From an uncultured Mobiluncus sp. (GTDB lineage: Bacteria; Actinomycetota; Actinomycetes; Actinomycetales; Actinomycetaceae), in contig NZ_CAMYBV010000018.1 of NCBI RefSeq assembly GCF_947254095.1, positions 1 to 40,620 of the forward strand: DNA of 40,620 bases, given 5' to 3'. Positions 33,401 to 40,620 of this stretch are shown here, one piece after another. The position numbers were made by a program, and so were the translations under genes. Numbering within the stretch: the stretch's first letter is position 1; every line of letters begins with the position of its first letter. The notes below the pieces were generated by a model that ran no database searches, was not told where the DNA came from, and saw only the letters and a list, made by a program, of their open reading frames with translations.

Positions 33401-34294
33401 TCAAGAAGCAACCTGTTGAGGTTCCGGGTCAGGGCCGGGGGCGACAGACTGCGCGCCATGATAGCGCTGCAGACGCTTTTGCCGAAGCAAATCCACCAGC
33501 CAAACGATTAGGAACAATACGCCTTCAAGCAGCACGACCGTGGCTCCTGACGCTGTATCGAACCAGTAGGAAATATAGGCTCCCAGCACGACGCAGAATA
33601 CGGAAAACAAAGGAGCTATCCATAGCATAGCGTTGAACCGGTTTGTGAGCAGCCGGGCGGTTGCGCCAGGGGTAATCACCAGTGCCACGATGAGGATTGC
33701 GCCCACTGCTTGCATCGCCACCACGACTGTCAAAGACAGAGCTACCAGCAACAGAGTCGCCAACCAGCTTGTAGAGATGCCGATAGCGTGGGCGTGAGTC
33801 TTGTCGAAGGCATACAGCACCAAATCCCGTTTTTTGTATAACAACAGCACCAGAGCGAGTGGGCTCAATATCAAGACCTGCCACATATCGGCTCTGGTAA
33901 TGCCGAGCATGTCGCCAAACAAAATGTGGTGCAAATCAATGTGACTGGGGAACAGACTGATTAAGACCAGACCGGAGGCAAACATTGTCGTGAATACCAC
34001 CCCAATAGCCGTGTCTTCTTTGACCCGTCCGCGCCCCCGCACTGCGCCAATCAATCCCACCACCAGCAAAGCTGCCACGAGGGCTCCTATTGCGAAGGGC
34101 GTTCCCAAAAGGTAGGACGCGACGATTCCGGGAAGAATTGCGTGGGACAGGGCATCACCTAACAATGACCAGCCAATTAAGACCAGCCAGCAGGACAACA
34201 CGGCACAAACTGCCGCCGCGACTCCGGTGACGATGATGCCGCGGAGCATAAACTGCTGCGTCCACATTTCGATGAAAGCTTCATAAAAATTCAC
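33401..34294 (-). CDS. sitC: Mn/Fe-type ABC transporter permease
   Basis: 297 residues with about eight or nine membrane spans and the ABC-3 family pattern: FMLRGIIVTGVAAAVCAVLS at the start, GDALSHAILPGI, a VKEDTAIGVVFTTMFASGL loop, AVGAILIVALVITPGATARLL. It forms the membrane channel for metal ions. Its start overlaps the ATPase stop (ATGA). The C-terminus is basic and polar. It ends 9 bases from the duplicated propeller fragment, tail to tail. Confidence 0.9.
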   Translation of the reverse strand: MNFYEAFIEMWTQQFMLRGIIVTGVAAAVCAVLSCWLVLIGWSLLGDALSHAILPGIVASYLLGTPFAIGALVAALLVVGLIGAVRGRGRVKEDTAIGVVFTTMFASGLVLISLFPSHIDLHHILFGDMLGITRADMWQVLILSPLALVLLLYKKRDLVLYAFDKTHAHAIGISTSWLATLLLVALSLTVVVAMQAVGAILIVALVITPGATARLLTNRFNAMLWIAPLFSVFCVVLGAYISYWFDTASGATVVLLEGVLFLIVWLVDLLRQKRLQRYHGAQSVAPGPDPEPQQVAS

Positions 34295-35097
34295 TTTCCA
34301 CCTCCTGACGCGGCGGGATTTAATCCAAACGCTTTCGCAAGGTTCTGCGGGTCTAAGGCGCCAGCGGGATCACCTTGATAAACTACGCGACGATACAGCA
34401 AAACCACTTCATCGCAGAGCTTTTCCAAAGAAGCCAAATCGTGGGTTGAAACCACCACCGTGGTGCCTTTTGCCGAGATTTTGCGCAGCAAATCGACGAT
34501 ATTGCTTTCGGAGTATTTGTCTACTCCGGCAAACGGTTCATCGAGGAGCAGGAGCGGCGCACCTTGGGCAATCGCGCGGGCGATAAACACCCTTTTCTTT
34601 TGGCCGCCACTCAACGCCCCAACTTGGCGCTGCTGTAAATCTTGCAATTCCACCATTTCTAACGCGGCTTGCACTGCTGCCACGTCTGCAGATTTGGGAC
34701 GACGGGTAGATCCCATGAATCCATACCGCCCCATCATGACGACTTGGTTTACGTTAACCGGGAAGTCCCAATCGATTTCCTCGTTTTGTGCAACGTAACC
34801 AATCAGTTTCTGTTTCCGGGCTTGGTTCGCGTCAATTCCGGCAACTTTAATGCTGCCCTTTTGATACGAAACACTGTTGGTGATGGATTTGAACAGCGTT
34901 GATTTTCCCGATCCGTTCATCCCTACCAGACCACAAATTTGACCGCGCGGCACGGTTAAACTGGCACCTTCCAGTGCCACATTAGCTCCGTAACGAACAT
35001 GCAAATCTGAGACTTCTAATACAGGTGGGGCTGAATTTGGGCTGGGTTCAGCTGCAGCCCCGCCTGGCTCTATGCGGTTGTCGAGAGCATCATTCAT
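34291..35097 (-). CDS. sitB: Mn/Fe-type ABC transporter ATPase
   Basis: 268 residues. Walker A GMNGSGKST (59-67), Q-loop GYVAQNEEIDWDFPV, a signature LSGGQKKRVFIARA, Walker B PLLLLDEPFAGVD and the H-loop VSTHDL. GYVAQ...IDWDFP is typical of the SitB/MntB/ZnuC metal group. N-terminal 27 residues are a polar extension. It overlaps both neighbours by 4 bases (ATGA), so the three genes are translated as one unit. Confidence 0.93.
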   Translation of the reverse strand: MNDALDNRIEPGGAAAEPSPNSAPPVLEVSDLHVRYGANVALEGASLTVPRGQICGLVGMNGSGKSTLFKSITNSVSYQKGSIKVAGIDANQARKQKLIGYVAQNEEIDWDFPVNVNQVVMMGRYGFMGSTRRPKSADVAAVQAALEMVELQDLQQRQVGALSGGQKKRVFIARAIAQGAPLLLLDEPFAGVDKYSESNIVDLLRKISAKGTTVVVSTHDLASLEKLCDEVVLLYRRVVYQGDPAGALDPQNLAKAFGLNPAASGGGK

Positions 35098-36032
35098 TTC
35101 TGAGTCAATCCTCGGGTAATCAAATCTGCGTCGTAGCGCAACAGATCCAGATAGGTCGGAACGTCTCCATCTGAGTCTGACAAGGAATCAACATACAATT
35201 CCCCACCGAATTTCGCACCTGTGGCTTCCACAACGGGTCGCATTTTGTCTCCCACGGTTGACTCGCAGAAAACTGCGGGAACGTGGTTTTGCTTCACGTA
35301 GTCTTCCACTTCCGCTACGCGAGAGGGAGTGAGGGCTCCTTCGGCATTTACGCCCCACAGGAATTTCTCGTTGAGGTTATAGTCACGAGTCAGATACGAG
35401 AATGCTCCCTCACAGCTGACCAAAGTACGTTGTGACGGGTCGAGCTGAGAAAGCGTGGACGTGATGTCCTCGCCGACTTTTTCAATCTTGGCGCCATACT
35501 GTTTGGCATTTTCCTGGTACTCGGAGCAGTTCTTTGCATCTAAATCGCAGAAGGCTTTTGCCATATTCTTCACGTAGAGGGCGCCGTTTTTCGGGCTCAT
35601 CCAAGCGTGCGGATTGGGCTTACCCTTGTAGTCGCCTTCGGTAATCGGAATGGGCTCTACGCCCTGCGAAACATTGACCTTTTTGGCATCCAGATCGGCG
35701 GTAAACTTCGTGAACCAGCGTTCCAAATCCAGCCCGTTATTTAAAATCAGTTTCGCTTTCTGCGCCGACTTCAAGTCCGAGGGTGTGGGTTGGTAATCGT
35801 GGATTTCCGCCCCAGGTTTGGTGATAGAGCGGACTTCCAGATGGTCTCCGGCAACGTTTTGAGCCATGTCCTGCAACACGGTAAATGTGGTGAGGACCAG
35901 GGGTTTGCCTGGTGCGGCTGAATCCGAACTGGAGCTGGGAGTCCCGCTGCACGCGCTGAGAGAGGCTCCCAGGCACAAAAGCGCAGCTACGGTCAAGGTT
36001 TCTTTAATTTGCTTGTTTTTAACTCTCTTCAT
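35094..36032 (-). CDS. sitA: Mn/Fe-type ABC transporter binding lipoprotein
   Basis: 312 residues. Lipoprotein signal with lipobox LSAC (C28), then a cluster A-I metal-binding protein. Likely ligands: H78 (AEIHDYQPTPSD), H142 (KPNPHAWMSP), the Glu in SCEGAFSYL and the Asp in YVDSLS. HDYQPTPSD, NGLDLERWF and GAFSYLTRDY mark the SitA/YfeA/PsaA Mn-Fe group; there is no His-rich loop as in zinc-specific ZnuA. It lies first in the operon, under a DtxR-family operator. Metal choice is inferred. Confidence 0.9.
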   Translation of the reverse strand: MKRVKNKQIKETLTVAALLCLGASLSACSGTPSSSSDSAAPGKPLVLTTFTVLQDMAQNVAGDHLEVRSITKPGAEIHDYQPTPSDLKSAQKAKLILNNGLDLERWFTKFTADLDAKKVNVSQGVEPIPITEGDYKGKPNPHAWMSPKNGALYVKNMAKAFCDLDAKNCSEYQENAKQYGAKIEKVGEDITSTLSQLDPSQRTLVSCEGAFSYLTRDYNLNEKFLWGVNAEGALTPSRVAEVEDYVKQNHVPAVFCESTVGDKMRPVVEATGAKFGGELYVDSLSDSDGDVPTYLDLLRYDADLITRGLTQK

Positions 36033-36040
36033 GGGTATAG

Positions 36041-36060
36041 CCTAAGTTAGGTATACCTAA
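36041..36060. promoter_or_regulatory. DtxR-family metal repressor operator of sitABC
   Basis: CCTAAGTTAGG (36041-36051) and TTAGGTATACCTAA (36047-36060, a perfect 14-bp palindrome) overlap and give three TTAGG half-sites in alternating directions, as in DtxR/IdeR/MntR boxes. They cover a possible promoter on the minus strand (TTGCAA 36063-36068, 18 bp, TAGGCT 36039-36044). Binding by a metal-loaded repressor would shut the operon when Mn or Fe is plentiful. The start codon follows 8 bases after the box. Confidence 0.75.
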
Positions 36061-36121
36061 GTTTGCAAGCCAGAAACCGTTGAAATCCCGTAATTTAGCG
36101 AATTTTTTGTACTGACAAATC

Positions 36122-39043
36122 CTACAAAACCAGGGACACGAGCTTCGGGGCACGCACGATAACTCGCTTCGGTTCGCGCCCGTCCAGCAACTTCACCACG
36201 GCCGGTTCCGCCAGGACTTTCGCCTGCAAATCCGCCTCGGAAATCTCGGGGTCCACCGACACTTTCGCGCGCACCTTGCCCGCCACCTGCACCACGCAAG
36301 TGACCTCGTCGGCCGCCAACAGCGACTCATCGGTCACGACCGGGAACGCGGCCCGGGCGATTCCGCCCTGGTGACCCAAACGTTCCCACAGTTCCTCCGC
36401 AATGTGCGGAGCGATGGGGGCGACCATCACGACCAGCGCTTCTGCGGCCTCACGCGGCACCTGGGACAGTCCGGTGAGGTGATTGTTCAGCACAATCATC
36501 TTGGCGATAGCCGTGTTCACGCGCAGATTGTCATACTCCACGGTGACATCGTGAATGGTGCGAGCCAGCACTTTTGCGGTCGCCAAATCCGGAGCGTCGT
36601 CGCTGACGGTGAGCGCGCCGGTGTTTTCATCGACGATATTGCGCCACAGCCGCTGCAGGAAACGCTGAGAACCGACCACCGCGCGAGTGTCCCACGGGCG
36701 GGACATATCCAGCGGCCCCATCGACATCTCGTAGACCCGGAACGTATCCGCACCGTAATCCGCACACATCTGATCAGGGGTGACGATGTTCTTTAGCGAC
36801 TTGCCCATTTTGCCGAACTCGCGGTTGACCGGCTGGCCCTTCCAGGTAAAGCCATCCTCTTCGTTGCCCTCCACTTCGTCAGCCGGAACGTATTGCCCGC
36901 GCGAATCCGTGTAGGCGTAGGCCTCGATCATGCCTTGGTTGAACAGGCGATGGAACGGCTCTGAGCTGGACACATATCCCAAGTCGTAGAGCACTTTGTG
37001 CCAGAAACGCGCGTACAGCAGGTGCAGCACCGCGTGTTCCACGCCGCCCACGTACAAATCCGTGCCGCCGCTGAGGTTGCCGGCTTCGGGGCGCGGTCCC
37101 ATCCAGTAGGCTTCGTTGTCGGGGCTGGCAAAAGCCGTGGAGTTGTCCGGGTCGGTGTAGCGCAGCTCGTACCAGCACGAGCCCGCCCAGTTCGGCATGG
37201 TGTTTTGGTCACGAGTGTAGGTCTGCTTGCCTTCGCCCAGGTCCAGCTCGACAGTCATCCAGTCCGTAGCGCGGTCCAGCGGGGATTCCGGGGTGGAGTG
37301 GGCGTCGTCGGGGTCAAAAGTCCGGGGCCGGAAGTCCGATACTTCGGGCAGCTCCAGGGGCAGCATCTCTTCCGGCAGGGCGTGAACCCGTCCGTCAGAG
37401 CCGTAAACCACGGGGAAAGGCTCGCCCCAGTAGCGTTGCCGGGAAAACAGCCAGTCACGCAGGCGGTAGGTCACGGTCTTTTCGCCCCGCCCGGTCTGAG
37501 CCAGCCAGTCGCTGATTTTTGCGATAGCCTCGGCCTTGCCCAGCCCGTTCAGGCTGATTTCACTGTTAGCGGAGTTCTCGATGACGCCGTCGCCGGTCCA
37601 GGGTTCCGTCTGTACATCCAGGCCGTCCGGGCCGGAAATAGTTTGGATAATGTCCAGGTTGAACTTCCGAGCAAAGGCGTGATCGCGCTCGTCGTGGGCG
37701 GGCACAGCCATAATCGCACCGGTTCCGTACCCCATCAAAACGTAATCCGCCACGAAAATCGGCACCCGGGAACTATTGACCGGATTCGTCCCAAAAATGC
37801 CGGTAAACACGCCGGTCTTTTCGGTGAAGTCGGTTTCCGCAGTCCGTTCGCTGTCGCTCTTTGCGCTGGCTTGTGCCCGGTAGGCCACCACCGCTTCGCG
37901 CGGGGTCGCGTATCCGCCGGTCCACTCCGGTCGGGTCCCTTCCGGCCAAGCGTCCGGCAACTGCAACTCCGCGTCCGTGCAGTCCTCGGCACCCACCAGC
38001 GGATGTTCCGGGGAAATGACCATGAAAGTCGCGCCGAATAGGGTGTCGGGCCGGGTCGTGAACACCTGCAACGTCTGCGGCTGCGGCCCTTGACCGGCCT
38101 CGACCTGGAAGTTTACGGTGGCGCCAAAGGACTTGCCGATCCAGTTGTGCTGCATAGTGCGGACCTTGTCCGGCCAATCAATCGTGGCCAGATCCGCATC
38201 CAGCCGGTCCGCGTAGCGGGTGATGCGCATCATCCACTGGCGCAGTTTCGTCTTAAACACGGGGAAGTTGCCGCGTTCGGAACGCCCCTCGGCGGTGACT
38301 TCTTCGTCCGCCAGCACCGTGCCCAATCCTGGTGCCCAGTTCACCGGCGCGTATGCCACGTAGGCCAGGCGCTCGGCGTCAATGAGTTCTGCCTGTTCCA
38401 CTGCGGAAAGCTCGGCCCACGCCCGCCCGTCCGGGGTGGGGCGTGTGCCGTCCTCGTACTGCTTCACAAGGGTGGTAATCGGCCGGGCCGCGCCCTTTCC
38501 GGAGCCGTCGCGGCGCGGAGCTTCGGGGTCGTACCAGGAGTTGAAAATTTGCAGGAAAATCCACTGGGTCCACTTGAAATAGTCCGGGTCGGTCGTGGCG
38601 AAAGAGCGCCGCCGGTCGTGGGACAAGCCAATGCGAGCCAGTTGTTTGCTCATGTTGGCGATATTGTCATGCGTGGTGATGGCTGGGTGCTGGCCGGTTT
38701 GCAGGGCATATTGCTCGGCGGGCAGGCCAAAAGCGTCATAACCCATGGTGTAGAGCACGTTCTTGCCCTGGGCGCGCTGGTAGCGGGCGACCACGTCGGT
38801 GGCGATATAGCCCAGCGGGTGTCCCACGTGCAGACCTTTGCCGGAGGGGTAGGGGAACATGTCGAGGATGAAGTATTTTTCGTGTTTTGCCATGTCACCG
38901 GCCAGAGAGCCACTGGGGTTATCCGCGTTAAATGCGCCGGTTTCGTCCCAAATTCGTTGCCATTTTGCTTCCAGGTCCCCCGCCATTTCAGCCGTGTAGC
39001 GGTGTTGGGGGGTGTCTGGGGTTTCCGGGGTGTTTTCAGCCAT
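36122..39043 (-). CDS. leuS: Leucyl-tRNA synthetase
   Basis: 973 residues from ATG 39043 (AAGAGGA just before; an upstream TTG at 39067 is less likely). Class I synthetase: HIGH-type motif HVGHPLGY (72-79), editing domain inserted in the middle (TTRPDTLFGATFMVISPEHPL, in part, is the editing-site block), KMSKS-type motif KMGKS at residues 745-749 (36797-36811), then the anticodon-binding helical domain and C-terminal domain. It charges tRNA-Leu. The 3' 400 bp are present a second time at 32794-33193; the pattern of differences suggests that the present 3' end came from the donor that brought sitABC. Confidence 0.97.
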   Translation of the reverse strand: MAENTPETPDTPQHRYTAEMAGDLEAKWQRIWDETGAFNADNPSGSLAGDMAKHEKYFILDMFPYPSGKGLHVGHPLGYIATDVVARYQRAQGKNVLYTMGYDAFGLPAEQYALQTGQHPAITTHDNIANMSKQLARIGLSHDRRRSFATTDPDYFKWTQWIFLQIFNSWYDPEAPRRDGSGKGAARPITTLVKQYEDGTRPTPDGRAWAELSAVEQAELIDAERLAYVAYAPVNWAPGLGTVLADEEVTAEGRSERGNFPVFKTKLRQWMMRITRYADRLDADLATIDWPDKVRTMQHNWIGKSFGATVNFQVEAGQGPQPQTLQVFTTRPDTLFGATFMVISPEHPLVGAEDCTDAELQLPDAWPEGTRPEWTGGYATPREAVVAYRAQASAKSDSERTAETDFTEKTGVFTGIFGTNPVNSSRVPIFVADYVLMGYGTGAIMAVPAHDERDHAFARKFNLDIIQTISGPDGLDVQTEPWTGDGVIENSANSEISLNGLGKAEAIAKISDWLAQTGRGEKTVTYRLRDWLFSRQRYWGEPFPVVYGSDGRVHALPEEMLPLELPEVSDFRPRTFDPDDAHSTPESPLDRATDWMTVELDLGEGKQTYTRDQNTMPNWAGSCWYELRYTDPDNSTAFASPDNEAYWMGPRPEAGNLSGGTDLYVGGVEHAVLHLLYARFWHKVLYDLGYVSSSEPFHRLFNQGMIEAYAYTDSRGQYVPADEVEGNEEDGFTWKGQPVNREFGKMGKSLKNIVTPDQMCADYGADTFRVYEMSMGPLDMSRPWDTRAVVGSQRFLQRLWRNIVDENTGALTVSDDAPDLATAKVLARTIHDVTVEYDNLRVNTAIAKMIVLNNHLTGLSQVPREAAEALVVMVAPIAPHIAEELWERLGHQGGIARAAFPVVTDESLLAADEVTCVVQVAGKVRAKVSVDPEISEADLQAKVLAEPAVVKLLDGREPKRVIVRAPKLVSLVL

Positions 39044-39258
39044 ATTCCTCTTCTTTCCGACAATCAACGTATCCAGTTTAGACCAGGGGACCTACGGGCG
39101 AAAAAGTCGTGACCCAGAGCGGATGAATTCGATAGCGAGGCGGCCACGCAATGCCGTAATCGGCGGATTTGACCCATTTACACGAAATATCTGCGTTGAT
39201 AAAATTGCCGGCAAGCTAGGTTTTTCTCAACAGTTATACAGATTCTGGGAGAAATATT

Positions 39259-39735
39259 ATGAATACATTTATTCGCAATAGTGTGTTGGGGATAGTTGCG
39301 GGGGTGGCTCTCGGATTTGGGTTGTCAGCTTGCGGTGAATCCGACACGCAGCCCGCAAATGACGCCTCGGCGGCTAGCCCGACAACGCAGCCGGCAAGCC
39401 CGTCTACCAGCGCAACTGCGGATTTCTATACCATCGTGAATGATAGGTCCAGCGATGCTTGCAATTCCGCTTTGGTAACCGGAACACTGCAGGTTGATGA
39501 GCAAGGATGTTTGGTGCTCGGAGGTGACGATGAGGTTCCCGCGATAGTACCTTTATTACCCAATGGAAGCCAGATTTCAGACAAATCCGTTACCTTGCCA
39601 GATGGAACTGTTTTAGAAATCGGCAAAAAGGTTTCCCTTGGTGGTGGCTTTACCAACGAAAAGCTATTCGTGTCCAAAGCGAGTAAACAGTGCAACACCT
39701 CTTCTGTGTACGCCGTTTGCCCTGAACAAGGCTGA
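39259..39735 (+). CDS. Small secreted lipoprotein, function unknown
   Basis: 158 residues. Lipoprotein signal ending in LSAC (C25), a Ser/Thr/Pro/Ala linker (30-55), then a small domain with four Cys (DACNS, EQGCLVLGG, KQCNTS, YAVCPEQG) that could form two disulfides. GGAG lies 9 bases before ATG. Not recognised; a cell-surface role follows from the signal. Divergent from leuS, with no clear leader structure between. Confidence 0.75.
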   Translation: MNTFIRNSVLGIVAGVALGFGLSACGESDTQPANDASAASPTTQPASPSTSATADFYTIVNDRSSDACNSALVTGTLQVDEQGCLVLGGDDEVPAIVPLLPNGSQISDKSVTLPDGTVLEIGKKVSLGGGFTNEKLFVSKASKQCNTSSVYAVCPEQG

Positions 39736-39900
39736 GCGGCAGCTTTTACGTTGCAGTTGCCCGCGCCTGAACATCGATGAACCCTGCCCGTGTTATCGGT
39801 TGCCGGTATTTTTCAGGGCTGTTGCTCCCGCAGTTCCGTCAGCGTTCTGTTATTTATTTCCTGAATTTCAGTGCCGCTGGGCACTTGGTTTTTGGAGTAG
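39736..39900. other. Spacer, no gene seen
   Basis: Short frames (for example 39777-40004) run across it into the inverted-repeat element but lack ribosome sites and protein-like composition. Confidence 0.4.
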
Positions 39901-40031
39901 TTGCACGAGCGACCGATTTCAACCCAGAATACGCGTCCCTGCTGACACTAGGTTTACTAAACCTGCAGTTTATGGCGATTTTAGTTTCGCAGAATCTGCA
40001 CTGAGCAACGTGAAATCGGTCGTTCGCGCAA
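39901..40031. repeat. 130-bp inverted-repeat element, copy 2 (MITE-like)
   Basis: Ends TTGCACGAGCGACCGATTTC (39901-39920) and GAAATCGGTCGTTCGCGCAA (40012-40031) are inverted repeats, 19 or so of 21 bases matching. Length 131 bp, nearly the same as copy 1. Inner parts share blocks such as TGACAC and GGCGATT. Lies between the lipoprotein gene and the rpsT terminator, tail to tail. Confidence 0.7.
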
Positions 40032-40059
40032 GTGCATTGGGGTCAGAGGACCAGTGGGC

Positions 40060-40092
40060 AAAAAGAAAACGCCCACCGAAGTGGACGTTTTC
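40060..40092 (-). terminator. Rho-independent terminator of rpsT
   Basis: On the minus strand a 12-bp stem (40081-40092 with 40065-40076, one G-U pair) closed by a TTCG tetraloop, followed by TTTTT (40064-40060). Starts 22 bases after the rpsT stop. Confidence 0.9.
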
Positions 40093-40113
40093 AAAATAGC
40101 TTAGAGAAACCGG

Positions 40114-40377
40114 TTACTGCATGGCAGCAACGCGGGTAGCCAGCTTGGACTTGCGCTGAGCCGCCTGGTTTTTGTGGATGACACCCTTGGAAGCTGCCAC
40201 GTCGAGGTGACGGGTGGCCACCTTCAAGTTGGCCTCGGCTGCGGCCTTATCCCCGGCCTCGATAGCCTCGCGGGTCTTGCGCACCAGGGTCTTTAGCTCG
40301 GAGCGCACGGACAGGTTGCGCTGGCGCGCCTTTTCGTTGGTGCGAATCCGCTTTATCTGAGACTTAATATTTGCCAA
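40114..40377 (-). CDS. rpsT: 30S ribosomal protein S20
   Basis: 87 residues from a TTG start (40377) with GAGGGAAG before it. The protein then begins (M)ANIKSQIKRIRTNEKARQRN, the exact S20 N-terminus, and ends in VIHKNQAAQRKSKLATRVAAM. Very basic helical protein that binds 16S rRNA early in assembly. The rare TTG start is a known feature of rpsT in other bacteria, where it helps autoregulation. Longer frame to 40422 is discarded. Confidence 0.96.
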   Translation of the reverse strand: MANIKSQIKRIRTNEKARQRNLSVRSELKTLVRKTREAIEAGDKAAAEANLKVATRHLDVAASKGVIHKNQAAQRKSKLATRVAAMQ

Positions 40378-40613
40378 TGTTCTTCCCTCAAAAGTATTGA
40401 TTTTCGCCGGTTTTGGCGACACACAAGGAAATATCCTACGCCATTTTGCGCCTTATTCGCAAATCGGCGGTTGCAGCGTCAGTATTACGGCCACCTCACT
40501 CCAGCCGGCAGCCTTGAGCCTAACAGGCTTGGCACCCGAAACAATAAAATAGATTGGGCAAACGTGGGAAAAATGACAAAATGGAATGTCTAGCGAGAAA
40601 GATAAGGAAGTCC

Positions 40614-40620
40614 ATGCCCA
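40614..40620 (+). CDS. Start of a divergent gene, possibly lepA
   Basis: ATGCCCA at the window edge with AAGGAAG five bases before it. Only two codons are visible. In many actinobacteria lepA is divergent from rpsT, so elongation factor 4 is a fair guess, from context only. Confidence 0.4.

Noticed and set aside
33401..36032. Zinc-specific ZnuABC
   Set aside because: The binding protein has no His-rich loop and carries SitA-type motifs (HDYQPTPSD, NGLDLERWF); Mn/Fe is more likely.
39044..39258. T-box or other leader structure before leuS
   Set aside because: No T-box bulge sequence or terminator/antiterminator pair could be seen in the minus-strand leader.
39777..40004. 75-residue plus-strand frame downstream of the lipoprotein
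   Set aside because: Runs through the inverted-repeat element, lacks a ribosome site, and has no protein-like pattern.

Overview
The window looks like chromosome of an Actinobacterium of moderate GC content. The evidence is the actinobacterial-type genes (a tRNA-Trp/secE/nusG block, comEA-comEC-holA, a HerA-like ATPase, a 973-residue LeuRS) together with a siphovirus-type prophage built like actinobacteriophages. An Actinomycetaceae member such as Mobiluncus is a guess from gene content, not shown by the sequence.

Layout. 1-6860 is host core: 5' part of mnmA, an orphan tyrosine recombinase followed by a DnaA-box-rich spacer, a small membrane protein, an aspartate-type aminotransferase, tRNA-Trp, a CapA-like protein, secE and nusG with a strong terminator. 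6861-24515 is a very small (about 17.65 kb) complete-looking temperate siphophage prophage, bounded by a perfect 39-bp direct repeat made of the 3' half of a tRNA-Lys gene. Its order (read from the right, minus strand) is immunity genes, replication-like protein, HNH, terminase small and large, portal, fused protease-capsid, head-tail genes, tail tube, tail chaperone with a predicted -1 frameshift, tape measure, tail tip, three small tail-end proteins, endolysin, holin; int is on the plus strand at the left end and the repressor on the plus strand at the right end.

The most interesting system is the immunity switch. The repressor reading frame ends inside attR, and its stop codon is completed by the first host base after the core. 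If the prophage is joined back into attP on paper, the same frame runs through the core for 12 more codons, ends in VVLAA (an ssrA-like ClpXP degron) and stops 9 nt before the int start codon. This is the architecture of integration-dependent immunity known from mycobacteriophages BPs, Brujita and Charlie: the viral repressor is tagged and unstable, and integration itself removes the tag. The integrase is short and lacks an arm-binding domain, as in Brujita.

24551-40620 is host again: HIT protein, holA, comEC/comEA, a membrane-anchored beta-propeller-like protein, a HerA-like ATPase, a Mn/Fe-type ABC transporter (sitABC-like) under a DtxR-family operator, leuS, a lipoprotein, rpsT and the first codons of a divergent gene. 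The transporter operon has a clear history written in its flanks: it is preceded by a 3' fragment of leuS fused at a 12-bp microhomology to a 3' fragment of the propeller gene, exactly what one single-crossover insertion of a circularised donor segment into leuS would leave. Two 130-bp inverted-repeat elements of one family lie at 32636-32764 and 39901-40031.
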